This document shows, in pieces, positions 48,787-57,223 of a stretch of DNA of 64,000 nt. The stretch is from Sporolactobacillus sp. CQH2019 (lineage in GTDB: Bacteria; Bacillota; Bacilli; Bacillales; Sporolactobacillaceae). The notes under the pieces were generated by a model that saw only the letters and a program-made list of their open reading frames with translations, searched no databases and had not been told where the DNA came from. A program made the translations under genes and the position numbers. The stretch spans positions 239,595-303,594 of the forward strand of contig NZ_JARAJZ010000003.1 of assembly GCF_028765345.1 (NCBI RefSeq). Reading direction: 5' to 3'. Position 1 is the stretch's first letter. Each line of letters starts with the position of its first letter.

Positions 48787-48829
48787 TGTGATAAATGTCA
48801 TATTAAATAAAATTGCATTTTACTATCAT
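48787..48829 (+). promoter_or_regulatory. Fnr/CRP-type operator and promoter of the hydrogenase operon
   Basis: TGTGATAAATGTCATA (48787-48802) matches TGTGA-N6-TCACA in 9 of 10 positions. TATCAT (48824-48829; 5 of 6 to TATAAT) follows after 21 nt, the same gap as at doxX. The start would be near 48836. Confidence 0.7.
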
Positions 48830-49056
48830 TAAGTTAATTGGTAACCAAATAGGTTAGCCGATATTTGAACCGGAGTGGATAAATGATCGCCGCGCCTGAG
48901 CTGTTTTGTGATGAAAGGATAAGGGCGTATTTCGGGATCCATGCTGCGTTCAAATGGTTCTGTCAGTCTTTATGCCGCTTGAGCAAGGTCAAAAAGATTC
49001 AATGTCCACTGAGCTTTTATCTAAGAGTCAATAGGATTCGGGGGGGAGCGATTAAC

Positions 49057-50148
49057 TTGAAAAATGGGGAGCCAACAATTTATGAAAGCGTTTTAGCCAA
49101 AGGCTTTTCAAGAAGAACATTTTTAAAGATGTGTGCGACGCTGGCTGCTACAATGGGACTTGATTTTTCCCAGACCGGCCAGGTTGCTCATGCCATGGAA
49201 ACAAAAACTCGCATTCCGGTTATCTGGCTGCAGATGCAGGATTGCACAGGCTGTTCGGAATCCTTTATCCGTTCTTCATACCCTAAAGCGGAAAGTGTCA
49301 TCTTCAACATGATTTCTCTTGAATATATGGAACTTCTGACGGCAGCGGCGGGCTTCCAGACGGAAACGGCAAAGGAAAATGTGCTGAAAAAGTATAAAGG
49401 CCAGTATGCTCTCGTCGTAGAAGGCAGTGTGCCTCAGGCGGCCGGATATCTGACGATCGGCGGCCGTTCGGGTGCGGATCTCCTGCGCGAGGCGGCTGCC
49501 AATGCCAAGGCGGTGCTGACCTTCGGCACGTGTTCTTCATGGGGAGGAATCGCCAAGGCGAATCCGAATCCGACCGGGGCGCGGCCTGCAGCGTCGGTAC
49601 TTCAGGGAATTCCGGTGATCCGTGTCCCCGGCTGTCCGCCGATTGCCGAAGTCATGACCGGCGTTCTTGCTCATATCGTCACTTTTGATAAGCTCCCGGA
49701 AACCGATATGCTGGGCAGACCGAAAGCTTACTATCGCCACCGTATTCATGATAAGTGCAACCGAAGAGCCTACTTTGATGCCGGCCTTTTTGCGGAGTCT
49801 TTTGACGATCCGAATCTGAAAGCAGGCTATTGCCTTTATAAACTCGGCTGCAAAGGCCCGACAACGTATAATGCATGCGCCGAACTGCGCTGGAACGGGG
49901 GCGTCAGCTATCCGATCCAGTCGGGAAATCCGTGCATCGGCTGTTCGGAAGCCGACTTCTGGGACAACGGTCCGTTCTATACGCGTTACGCAAAACTTCC
50001 GCTGACGCAGACGACGGTTAATCCGGAGAAATGGGGCACAGTGGCAGTTGGTGCCGCAGCTGTCGGTGTCGGTGCGCATGCCGGGATAACGGCCGCTGTC
50101 AAGCACCACAAAAACAAGCAGCAGGATAAGGGTGATCAGAATGAGTAA
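49057..50148 (+). CDS. hyaA: [NiFe] hydrogenase small subunit, Tat-exported
   Basis: Small (FeS) subunit of a membrane-bound uptake [NiFe] hydrogenase, 363 residues. Twin-arginine signal GFSRRTFLKMCATLA at 17-31, the proximal-cluster motif QDCTGCSES, further Cys/His ligands (GTCSSWGG, RVPGCPP, HDKCNRRAYFDAG, GCKGPTTYNACAELRW, NPCIGCSE) and a C-terminal hydrophobic anchor (WGTVAVGAAAVGVGAHAGI) ending in a basic tail. The TTG at 49057 is chosen because GGGGGGAG precedes it and it gives the usual n-region; however ATG 48883, with GGAG at 7 nt and in frame, would add 58 atypical residues and is the first start after the predicted promoter. It overlaps hyaB by 8 bp. Confidence 0.95.
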   Translation: MKNGEPTIYESVLAKGFSRRTFLKMCATLAATMGLDFSQTGQVAHAMETKTRIPVIWLQMQDCTGCSESFIRSSYPKAESVIFNMISLEYMELLTAAAGFQTETAKENVLKKYKGQYALVVEGSVPQAAGYLTIGGRSGADLLREAAANAKAVLTFGTCSSWGGIAKANPNPTGARPAASVLQGIPVIRVPGCPPIAEVMTGVLAHIVTFDKLPETDMLGRPKAYYRHRIHDKCNRRAYFDAGLFAESFDDPNLKAGYCLYKLGCKGPTTYNACAELRWNGGVSYPIQSGNPCIGCSEADFWDNGPFYTRYAKLPLTQTTVNPEKWGTVAVGAAAVGVGAHAGITAAVKHHKNKQQDKGDQNE

Positions 50149-51868
50149 ACGTGTAGTTGTCGATCCGGTGACAAGAATAGAGGGACACCTGCGGATCGAA
50201 GCAGACGTGCAGAACGGACAAATTACAGATGCATTCAGTTCAGGGACCGCCATCCGCGGCATTGAACTGGTCGTCAAAAACAGGGATCCGCGCGATGTCT
50301 GGGCTTTTGCCCAGCGTATTTGCGGCGTTTGTACAACGGTGCATGCTCTCGCCAGCATTCGTTCGGCGGAAGACGCGCTCGGCATCCATGTTCCCCAAAA
50401 TGCCAATCTGATTCGAAATATGATGAATGAAACCATCATGGTTCATGATCATGTCGTTCATTTCTATCATCTTCATGCATTTGACTGGGTGGACGCGCTC
50501 AGTGTTCTGAAAGCTAATCCGAATGAGACAAGCCGGATTGCCCAGTCCATCTCTTCATGGCCGAATTCCTCGCCGGGCTACTTCAAAAGTGTTCAGCAGA
50601 CAATAAAAAAGGTTGCGGACAGCGGCCAGCTGGGTGTATTTGCGAACGGCTACTGGGGCCATCCCGCCTACAAACTGCCGCCTGAAATTAACCTGCTCGC
50701 TGTCGCACATTATCTGGAGGCACTGGACTGGCAGAAAGAGATCGTTAAAATCCATACAATTTTCGGCGGGAAAAATCCGCATCCGCATTATCTGGTCGGC
50801 GGCATGGCGACACCGCTGGATCTCAACATGGACAACGGCATTCACTCGGAGAAACTGGATCAGATCGATCAGCTGATTTCGCAGGCCAACGACTTTGTCA
50901 ACCAGGTCTACATTCCGGATCTGCTGGCGATCGGCTCGTATTATAAAGACTGGGGCAGCAAGCAGATCGGCGGCGGTCTGAACAATTATCTCTGTTACGG
51001 CGATTTTTCGACAAAGGACATCCGCGATACGAAACTTTACAGGGTGCCGAGAGGGATCATCCTCAACGGCAACATGAATGAAGTTCTCGACGTAGACCCG
51101 CGTGATTCGAATCAGGTCAGCGAGCGGATCGACCATTCCTGGTATACGTACGGCGGACAGTCCAGCGGCGGCCGTCATCCATGGAAAGGCGAAACGGCGC
51201 TGAATTATACCGGACCGCAGCCGCCTTATCAGCACCTGAATACAAACGGGAAGTACAGCTGGGTCAAGTCGCCGCGCTGGAAGGGCCATGCGATGGAAAC
51301 CGGGCCGCTGGCGCGGATTATGGTCGGCTATGCAGCAAACAAGGGCGATTATCGGGCGATTGTCGATGACACGCTGAAAAAACTGAACGTGCCGATCAGT
51401 GCCATGCATTCCGCACTCGGAAGGACGGTTGCCCGCGGGCTGGACGCGGTAATGGCCGTCGGATGGCTTCGCGATGATTATAACAGTCTGATTGCCAATC
51501 TGAAGAGCGGCGACCAGACGACTTTCGACAATTCGAAGTGGGAACCGAAGACATGGCCGCAGCATGCTTTCGGTGTCGGTACGGTAGAAGCTCCGCGCGG
51601 CTCCCTCGGCCATTGGATCGAGATCGAGAACGGCAAAACAAAGAACTATCAGGCCGTCGTTCCGACGACGTGGAACGCTTCGCCGCGCGATAATGCCGGT
51701 ACGATCGGAGCCTACGAATCCTCACTGAAAAATGTTCCGGTTGCCGATACGAATCAGCCGCTTGAAATCCTGCGTGTGGTTCATTCATTCGATCCTTGCC
51801 TCGCCTGCGCCGTGCATCTGACGGATCTGGAAAACAACAAACTGACATCGATTCAGGTGGAGGAATAA
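50141..51868 (+). CDS. hyaB: [NiFe] hydrogenase large subunit
   Basis: Catalytic subunit, 575 residues, carrying the NiFe(CN)2CO site. N-terminal ligand motif RICGVC (C61, C64), C-terminal motif DPCLACAVH (C553, C556, H559). The 16 residues after H559 form the tail removed by the maturation peptidase once nickel is inserted. ATG 50141 has AAGGGTGA at 6 nt; GTG 50132 would add three residues. It would be co-exported with HyaA through Tat. Confidence 0.97.
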   Translation: MSKRVVVDPVTRIEGHLRIEADVQNGQITDAFSSGTAIRGIELVVKNRDPRDVWAFAQRICGVCTTVHALASIRSAEDALGIHVPQNANLIRNMMNETIMVHDHVVHFYHLHAFDWVDALSVLKANPNETSRIAQSISSWPNSSPGYFKSVQQTIKKVADSGQLGVFANGYWGHPAYKLPPEINLLAVAHYLEALDWQKEIVKIHTIFGGKNPHPHYLVGGMATPLDLNMDNGIHSEKLDQIDQLISQANDFVNQVYIPDLLAIGSYYKDWGSKQIGGGLNNYLCYGDFSTKDIRDTKLYRVPRGIILNGNMNEVLDVDPRDSNQVSERIDHSWYTYGGQSSGGRHPWKGETALNYTGPQPPYQHLNTNGKYSWVKSPRWKGHAMETGPLARIMVGYAANKGDYRAIVDDTLKKLNVPISAMHSALGRTVARGLDAVMAVGWLRDDYNSLIANLKSGDQTTFDNSKWEPKTWPQHAFGVGTVEAPRGSLGHWIEIENGKTKNYQAVVPTTWNASPRDNAGTIGAYESSLKNVPVADTNQPLEILRVVHSFDPCLACAVHLTDLENNKLTSIQVEE

Positions 51869-51881
51869 GGAGGGGAGAAGA

Positions 51882-53183
51882 ATGAAAACGCTAACGGATG
51901 CGAGACCCTTAATTAAAACGAATCGGGCTTTGAGAAATCAAAAAACGAGTCAGGCGGACCGCCTTGCTGTAAAAGAGCGGGTGACCAATTCCGTGTATGT
52001 CTGGGAACGGCCGGTTCGCATTTTCCACTGGGTGAATGCTTTAGCGATCGTGGTTCTGATGATTACCGGGATCTATATCGGCCATCCGTTCATCACACCG
52101 AGCACGAACGGCGATGCTTATTACAGCTTTACAATGGGCTGGGTGCGGGATGTTCACTTCTTTACGGCTTTCATTTTCACGATGAATCTGATCTTCCGGG
52201 CGTATTGGACCTTCAAGGGCAATCACTACGCCAAGTCGCAGATTCTCCAGAAAGATTTCTGGCTCGGTATGGTTGAGACGATCAAGGGCTACCTGTTTAT
52301 TCCGAATCATAAGCCGCACTATATCGGCCACAATCCGCTTGCCCAGCTCACTTACTGGCTCTTCATCGGACTTGGCTCGGTAATCATGGTGTTTACCGGC
52401 TATTATATGCTGTTTCAGCCGCAGCCGGATACGATTTACGGCAAGGCTTTTGCATGGGTGCCCTTCATTTTCGGCGGCTCGGATTTTACTGTGCGCTCCT
52501 GGCACCATCTGGTTGCCTGGGCCTTCATGTTTTTTATCGTTGTCCATGTCTACCTGTCTTTCCGCGAAGACTGGCTGGATAAAAATGGCACCATGTCGTC
52601 GATTTTTACCGGTTATAAATTTGAACCGCTGCACCGGGCAGAAGAACAGGCCGGGGCAGCTGCCCGGAATCTGCGGCCCGGCGTGCCGACTGCGATAGAG
52701 AAAGAGAATCGGGCGAAAAGGATTACGATTCTCGGCATCGGAAATTCGCTCTACTCCGATGAAGGGCTTGGCGTTCAGATTCTTCCCCGCCTGATAAAGG
52801 CGCTCAAGGGCGTTGAAAATCTTGAATTTATTGACGGGACGACGGAAGGAATGCAGCTTCTCGGCCCTGTTGAAGCAACGGATTCGCTGATTATTATTGA
52901 TGCCGTTAATGCCGGAAAGCAGCCGGGGGAAATCATTAAATTGGAGAAAGAACAGATTCCTTCTTTTAACGGGATCAAAATGTCGGTGCACCAGATCGGT
53001 TTTCAGGAAGTCATTTCTGCCGCCCAGCTTCGCGACCGGCTTCCAGAGAGAATGGTAATGTTCGGCATCCAGCCGGCGTCTTTGCAACTCGGCGTGAGTC
53101 TTACCGGCACGGCGGAGAAAGCTGTACCAGAGCTGGTTGAACGGGTAAAGCAGCAGATCGACAGCTGGCGTGGTGAAAAATGA
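51882..53183 (+). CDS. hyaCD: Fused hydrogenase cytochrome b subunit and maturation endopeptidase (HyaC-HyaD)
   Basis: One uninterrupted 433-codon frame joins two normally separate proteins. Residues of about 40-235 are the di-heme cytochrome b (Ni/Fe-hydrogenase b-type): four membrane helices with His candidates H49 (IFHWVNA), H68, H92, H208 and H222 (VVHVYLSFRED), passing electrons from HyaA to quinone. After a linker of about 40 residues, residues 279-433 are a HyaD/HybD-type nickel-dependent peptidase: ITILGIGNSLYSDEGLG with the Ni ligand E294, FIDGTTEGMQL, and SVHQIGF with the His ligand. I see no good internal ribosome site before residue 279, so a single polypeptide is likely, placing the peptidase on the cytoplasmic face of the membrane. 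GGAGGGGAG precedes ATG 51882. Confidence 0.92.
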   Translation: MKTLTDARPLIKTNRALRNQKTSQADRLAVKERVTNSVYVWERPVRIFHWVNALAIVVLMITGIYIGHPFITPSTNGDAYYSFTMGWVRDVHFFTAFIFTMNLIFRAYWTFKGNHYAKSQILQKDFWLGMVETIKGYLFIPNHKPHYIGHNPLAQLTYWLFIGLGSVIMVFTGYYMLFQPQPDTIYGKAFAWVPFIFGGSDFTVRSWHHLVAWAFMFFIVVHVYLSFREDWLDKNGTMSSIFTGYKFEPLHRAEEQAGAAARNLRPGVPTAIEKENRAKRITILGIGNSLYSDEGLGVQILPRLIKALKGVENLEFIDGTTEGMQLLGPVEATDSLIIIDAVNAGKQPGEIIKLEKEQIPSFNGIKMSVHQIGFQEVISAAQLRDRLPERMVMFGIQPASLQLGVSLTGTAEKAVPELVERVKQQIDSWRGEK

Positions 53184-53608
53184 ATCGGCGTTCTTTTTTT
53201 AAAGAAGTGGCACGCAGTCTGACAGAAACGGGCAAGGAAGTTATCTATCCGCTCTTTGAAAATGATATAGAAAAAATAGAGCGCGCCGCGGATGTATTGC
53301 AGGGGATCAGCTGGTACCCGGTTGACCATCTGAGCCTTGGCTATGGTGAACAGATGATTAGCGGCCGGCTGGTCTGCTTTTTTTTTGACGGGCAGAAGGC
53401 GGCGGCGTGCGGTAAGGAATGCCGGGAATGCCATGAAATGGCGCAGTGGATCGCTTACGATCAACAGCTGGTATGTCCCGGCTGTGAGAAATCTTTTTCG
53501 TTTCGGGAAAAAGGAGGTTCACTGAACCTTGCGATCTACCCGGTAAAAAATGAGCAGCAAAAATGGTGGGTCGGTCTGCCGGATAAAGGGGTCTTTTCTG
53601 ATGCATGA
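53180..53608 (+). CDS. Cysteine-rich protein of the hydrogenase operon, unknown
   Basis: A 142-residue protein starting MNRRSFFKEVARSLTETGKE, with a cysteine cluster CGKECRECHEMAQW followed by LVCPGCEKSFSFREKGG. The C-x3-C-x2-CH and CPGC pairs suggest a zinc ribbon or FeS site; the Rieske CxH pattern is not matched. The N-terminal RRSFF lacks a following hydrophobic stretch, so it is not a Tat signal. It overlaps hyaCD by 4 bp and hypA by 8 bp, so it belongs to the operon and may act as an assembly or electron-transfer accessory. I do not recognise the family. Confidence 0.75.
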   Translation: MNRRSFFKEVARSLTETGKEVIYPLFENDIEKIERAADVLQGISWYPVDHLSLGYGEQMISGRLVCFFFDGQKAAACGKECRECHEMAQWIAYDQQLVCPGCEKSFSFREKGGSLNLAIYPVKNEQQKWWVGLPDKGVFSDA

Positions 53609-53954
53609 AATGGGGCTGATGGGAGACGCGCTGCAAATGGTTGCGGAAGATGCTGAAAAGCACGGGATCCGTTCAGTGGAAAAGGTATCGATGATTGTCG
53701 GCGATCTGAGCAATGTCCTGCCCGATGCGCTCTGCTTCGCTTTTGATGCGTTTCGGCTGTCGGGTGAAATTCCGCTTCTGAAAAGAGATGCATCGCTGAA
53801 GATTATCAGAGAGAAAGGGCGCGCCAGATGTTCGGTCTGCGGCAAGGAATATGAACCCCGGCAGCTGCTTGCAACTTGTCCGGACTGCGGACTGCCTTTC
53901 GGAGTGCTTCTTGCCGGAGAAACGTTTAAAATAGAATCATACGAAGGGAGCTGA
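53601..53954 (+). CDS. hypA: Hydrogenase nickel incorporation protein HypA
   Basis: A 117-residue HypA. The nickel-binding N terminus MHEMGLMGDAL (His2) and the zinc site CSVCG...CPDCG are present. It delivers nickel to the large subunit with HypB. ATG 53601 follows AAGGGG and is required for the MHE motif; longer frames upstream are the previous gene. Confidence 0.95.
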   Translation: MHEMGLMGDALQMVAEDAEKHGIRSVEKVSMIVGDLSNVLPDALCFAFDAFRLSGEIPLLKRDASLKIIREKGRARCSVCGKEYEPRQLLATCPDCGLPFGVLLAGETFKIESYEGS

Positions 53955-53961
53955 GAAGAGG

Positions 53962-54621
53962 ATGAAAATCACACTGGAAAAGAACGTGATGGAGAATAAC
54001 GACCGGGCGGCTGAATTCAATCGACAGCTTTTTCACAAAACCCGTACGCTGGCGATCAACATCATGAGTTCACCGGGGGCGGGAAAAACAACGATACTGG
54101 AAAAAACCATTTCGGCGCTCGCGGCTGAATTCCGAATCGGTGTCATTGAAGGGGATATCGCCACAGAACGTGATGCCGACCGGATACGCCGGACAGGCGT
54201 CAGAGCCATTCAGATCGCGACCGAGGGCGAGTGCCACCTTGATCCGCGGATGGTTGCCAAAGTACTTCCGGATCTTGACCTTGATTCAGTCGACATTTTA
54301 TTTATTGAAAATGTCGGCAATCTGGTCTGTCCGTCGGAATTCGATCTCGGCCAGAATCACAGGATTGTTGTCCTCAGTACTCCTGAGGGAAACGATAAAA
54401 TCACAAAATATCCGCTGATGTTCCATGTGACGGAACTTGCTCTGATTAATAAAATCGACCTGCTGCCGTACGTCGCTTTCGATATGGACAAAGCCGAAGA
54501 GGATCTGCACGGAATCAATCCGGATTCGCAGCTCATGCCGATTTCGGCAGTGAGCGGAGCCGGCTTCGACAACTGGCTGAACTGGCTCAGGAAAGCGTAT
54601 GAAACGTGTGCGAAGCCGTAA
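53962..54621 (+). CDS. hypB: Hydrogenase nickel incorporation GTPase HypB
   Basis: A 219-residue GTPase. P-loop SSPGAGKTT (37-45), switch region GDIATERDADRIR, metal-site ECHLDP, base-recognition NKIDLLPY. It lacks the N-terminal CxxCGC high-affinity nickel motif and the His-rich stretch of some HypB proteins, so it relies on the GTPase-domain metal site and HypA. It overlaps hypF by 16 bp. Confidence 0.95.
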   Translation: MKITLEKNVMENNDRAAEFNRQLFHKTRTLAINIMSSPGAGKTTILEKTISALAAEFRIGVIEGDIATERDADRIRRTGVRAIQIATEGECHLDPRMVAKVLPDLDLDSVDILFIENVGNLVCPSEFDLGQNHRIVVLSTPEGNDKITKYPLMFHVTELALINKIDLLPYVAFDMDKAEEDLHGINPDSQLMPISAVSGAGFDNWLNWLRKAYETCAKP

Positions 54622-56918
54622 AAGTTCTCGTCAGAGGCAGGGTGCAGGGAGTCGGCTTCCGTCCGTTTGTCTTCCGTCTTGCTCAGGAGGCCGGCCTGAA
54701 AGGGACAGTTCAGAATAACATGGACGGTGTCCGCATCGTCTGGGAGGGGACCCGTGAAGCGATCCGCCTGGCGATGAAAAAGCTGGTCTCGGAAAGGCCG
54801 AGGCTGTCGCGGATTGACGAGATGACCTGTGAGCATGTCGCAGCAGCGGGCCTGACGGATTTTACGATCCTCGAAAGCGACCGGGGCGGAAAATCGACCC
54901 TGGTCATACCGGTGGATTCGGCCGTCTGCGACGATTGTCTGCGTGAAATGCGTGATCCCGGCAATTTTCGCTACCGCTATCCGTTCATCAATTGTACGCA
55001 GTGCGGTCCGCGCTATTCGATTATCGCCGCGCTTCCTTATGACCGGCCGTACACATCGATGAAAGATTTTCCGATGTGCGATCAATGTGCGGCGGAGTAC
55101 AGCGACCCGTCCAACCGGCGCCATCATGCGCAGCCGATTGCCTGCGATACCTGCGGGCCCTATGTGTCGCTGATCGATATGGACGGCAATGTTCTCGGAC
55201 GGCACGACGATGCCGTTCGTCTGACGGTCCGGTCACTGGAGTCCGGCATGATTGTGGCGGTCAAAGGTATCGGCGGCTACCATCTTGCCTGCGACGCGGC
55301 CGATCGGGAGCTGGTTGAAAAGCTCAGGCAACGCAAGAACAGGCCGGAGAGGCCTCTGGCCATCATGGCGGCCTCCGTTGAAGCGGCACGACGGATTGCC
55401 GTGGTCTCGGATCGGGAAGAAAGCCTGCTTCGTTCGCCGGAGGCGCCGATCGTCCTGCTTGAAAAAGGCGCTGATTATGACCGGCTGCTTCCCGAAACGC
55501 TGGCTCCCGGAGTCCGGACAATCGGCGTGATGCTGCCCTATACGCCGCTGCATCATCTGCTTTTCGATGACGGAAGTTTTTCTTATTTGGTCATGACCAG
55601 CGCAAATCCGTCCGGATTGCCGATTCTTTATGAAGATGAACCGGCGCGCGTCTACTTGGCCGGAATTGCCGACCGGATTCTGACACACAATCGGCCGATC
55701 CTGCATGCCATTGACGATTCGGTTGTCCGCCTGAGCGAACGTGCTCCTTTTTTCCTTAGGCGTTCCAGAGGCTATGTACCCGATCCCCTGTCGGCGCGGA
55801 CAGATGTGGACGGAGTGATTGCGCTGGGCAGTGAAATGAAGAACACATTCGCGCTCGGACGGCACCGTCAGATTTTTATCGGCCCTCATCTCGGCGATCT
55901 GTCCGCCGAGGAAAGCCTCGGGCATTATAAAAAAACGCTGTCGCATCTGATGAAGTGGATGGGGATTGAAGTCAAAACCGTGGCCGTGGATATGCATCCG
56001 TTATACAGCACCCGATCAGTCGCCGAAAAGATGAATAAGCCGATCGTTCCCGTACAGCACCATCATGCGCATCTTGTTTCCTGCCTGGAGGAGAACAAAC
56101 TGGAAGGGCCCGTTCTCGGGATTATTCTTGACGGTACCGGGTACGGAGAGGACGGCAATATCTGGGGATTCGAAGTGCTGTATGGCGATGCATCGGGCTA
56201 CCGCAGGCTGGCTCATCTCCGCTACACGCCGCTTCCGGGCGGAGACAGGGCCGTTCTCGAACCGTGGCGCAATGCGGCGGCGATGCTGATCGAACTTCTC
56301 GGCGAGCGGGGACGCCGTCTGGCCGGACGCCTTTTTCCGGACAAAGAATCGGTCCTTGCCGTGATCTCGCGCATGCTTTCGCTGAAACTGAACAGCCCGC
56401 TTGCAGGAACATGCGGCCGGCTGTTTGACGCGGTCAGCGCGATACTGGGCATCTGCCGCGAATCCACTTATGACGGCGAAGCGGCCATCCGGCTGTCCGA
56501 ATGCCTGACGCAGACGGCTGAAGATGCAGTGCCCTATCCCTTTATCGTCACTGAAAAACACGGCTTAAAAGAATTGGACTTTAAACCGATGATTGAACAG
56601 ATTGCTGTCGAACGGCTAGACGGCGATCCGCTCAGGCCGATTATCCGCCGCTTTCATGAAACGATAGTTTCTGCGTGCCGCAGCCTGCTGGAAGACATCG
56701 CCGGAGAACATCCTGAACTTGGCCGGCGGGTCGTGCTGTCAGGAGGAAGTATGAATAATCCGTTTCTGTCGCGTCGGCTTGCTGAAAGCCTGGAAGCCGG
56801 CGGTTTCTCGGTTTATACGCACCATCTGCTCCCGAGCGGCGACGGCGGGCTGTGTCTCGGCCAGCTGATGATCGCCGCCGCGAAAAACAGAGTGTCCGGT
56901 GAAAAAAATGCCGATTGA
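54606..56918 (+). CDS. hypF: Carbamoyltransferase HypF
   Basis: HypF makes the thiocarbamate on HypE from carbamoyl phosphate, the source of the cyanide ligands. Domains across 770 residues: acylphosphatase (VRGRVQGVGFRPFVFRLA, about 5-90), two zinc fingers (CDDC...CTQCG, CDQC...CDTCG), YrdC-like (about 190-375) and a Kae1-like ATPase/carbamoyltransferase domain (QHHHAHLVSCLEENKL, LDGTGYGEDGNIWG). The GTG start at 54606 lies inside hypB, suggesting coupling; the product begins MCEAVKVLVRGRVQG. Confidence 0.96.
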   Translation: MCEAVKVLVRGRVQGVGFRPFVFRLAQEAGLKGTVQNNMDGVRIVWEGTREAIRLAMKKLVSERPRLSRIDEMTCEHVAAAGLTDFTILESDRGGKSTLVIPVDSAVCDDCLREMRDPGNFRYRYPFINCTQCGPRYSIIAALPYDRPYTSMKDFPMCDQCAAEYSDPSNRRHHAQPIACDTCGPYVSLIDMDGNVLGRHDDAVRLTVRSLESGMIVAVKGIGGYHLACDAADRELVEKLRQRKNRPERPLAIMAASVEAARRIAVVSDREESLLRSPEAPIVLLEKGADYDRLLPETLAPGVRTIGVMLPYTPLHHLLFDDGSFSYLVMTSANPSGLPILYEDEPARVYLAGIADRILTHNRPILHAIDDSVVRLSERAPFFLRRSRGYVPDPLSARTDVDGVIALGSEMKNTFALGRHRQIFIGPHLGDLSAEESLGHYKKTLSHLMKWMGIEVKTVAVDMHPLYSTRSVAEKMNKPIVPVQHHHAHLVSCLEENKLEGPVLGIILDGTGYGEDGNIWGFEVLYGDASGYRRLAHLRYTPLPGGDRAVLEPWRNAAAMLIELLGERGRRLAGRLFPDKESVLAVISRMLSLKLNSPLAGTCGRLFDAVSAILGICRESTYDGEAAIRLSECLTQTAEDAVPYPFIVTEKHGLKELDFKPMIEQIAVERLDGDPLRPIIRRFHETIVSACRSLLEDIAGEHPELGRRVVLSGGSMNNPFLSRRLAESLEAGGFSVYTHHLLPSGDGGLCLGQLMIAAAKNRVSGEKNAD

Positions 56919-56989
56919 GAGATTAGAAAGGCTGTTTCAGGTCCCGGCAGAATCATTTAAGAAATTATGACTTTAGGAGGATGAACAGC

Positions 56990-57223
56990 ATGTGCGTAGG
57001 TGTTCCTGCAAAAGTAATTGAGAAGAAAGAATATACGGCTCTGGTTGACGTGATGGGGACAAAGATGGAAGTCGGCACTCTCTTTGTACCGGAAGTGGAA
57101 GTCGGCGAATACGTCATCGTCCACGCCGGGCAGGGAATGTCGATCATCGATCAGGATTTCGCGCGCGATAGCCTGAATGAATGGGGGAAGATAGCCCGTG
57201 CCGGCGTTATTGGAACCCGTTGA
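56990..57223 (+). CDS. hypC: Hydrogenase assembly chaperone HypC
   Basis: A 77-residue HypC/HybG chaperone. Cys2 in MCVGVPAKV, exposed after Met removal, is essential for holding the Fe(CN)2CO unit with HypD and for binding the large-subunit precursor. ATG 56990 is chosen over ATG 56981 because only it yields MCxGxP and it has AGGAGG at 9 nt. It overlaps hypD by 26 bp. Confidence 0.95.
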   Translation: MCVGVPAKVIEKKEYTALVDVMGTKMEVGTLFVPEVEVGEYVIVHAGQGMSIIDQDFARDSLNEWGKIARAGVIGTR

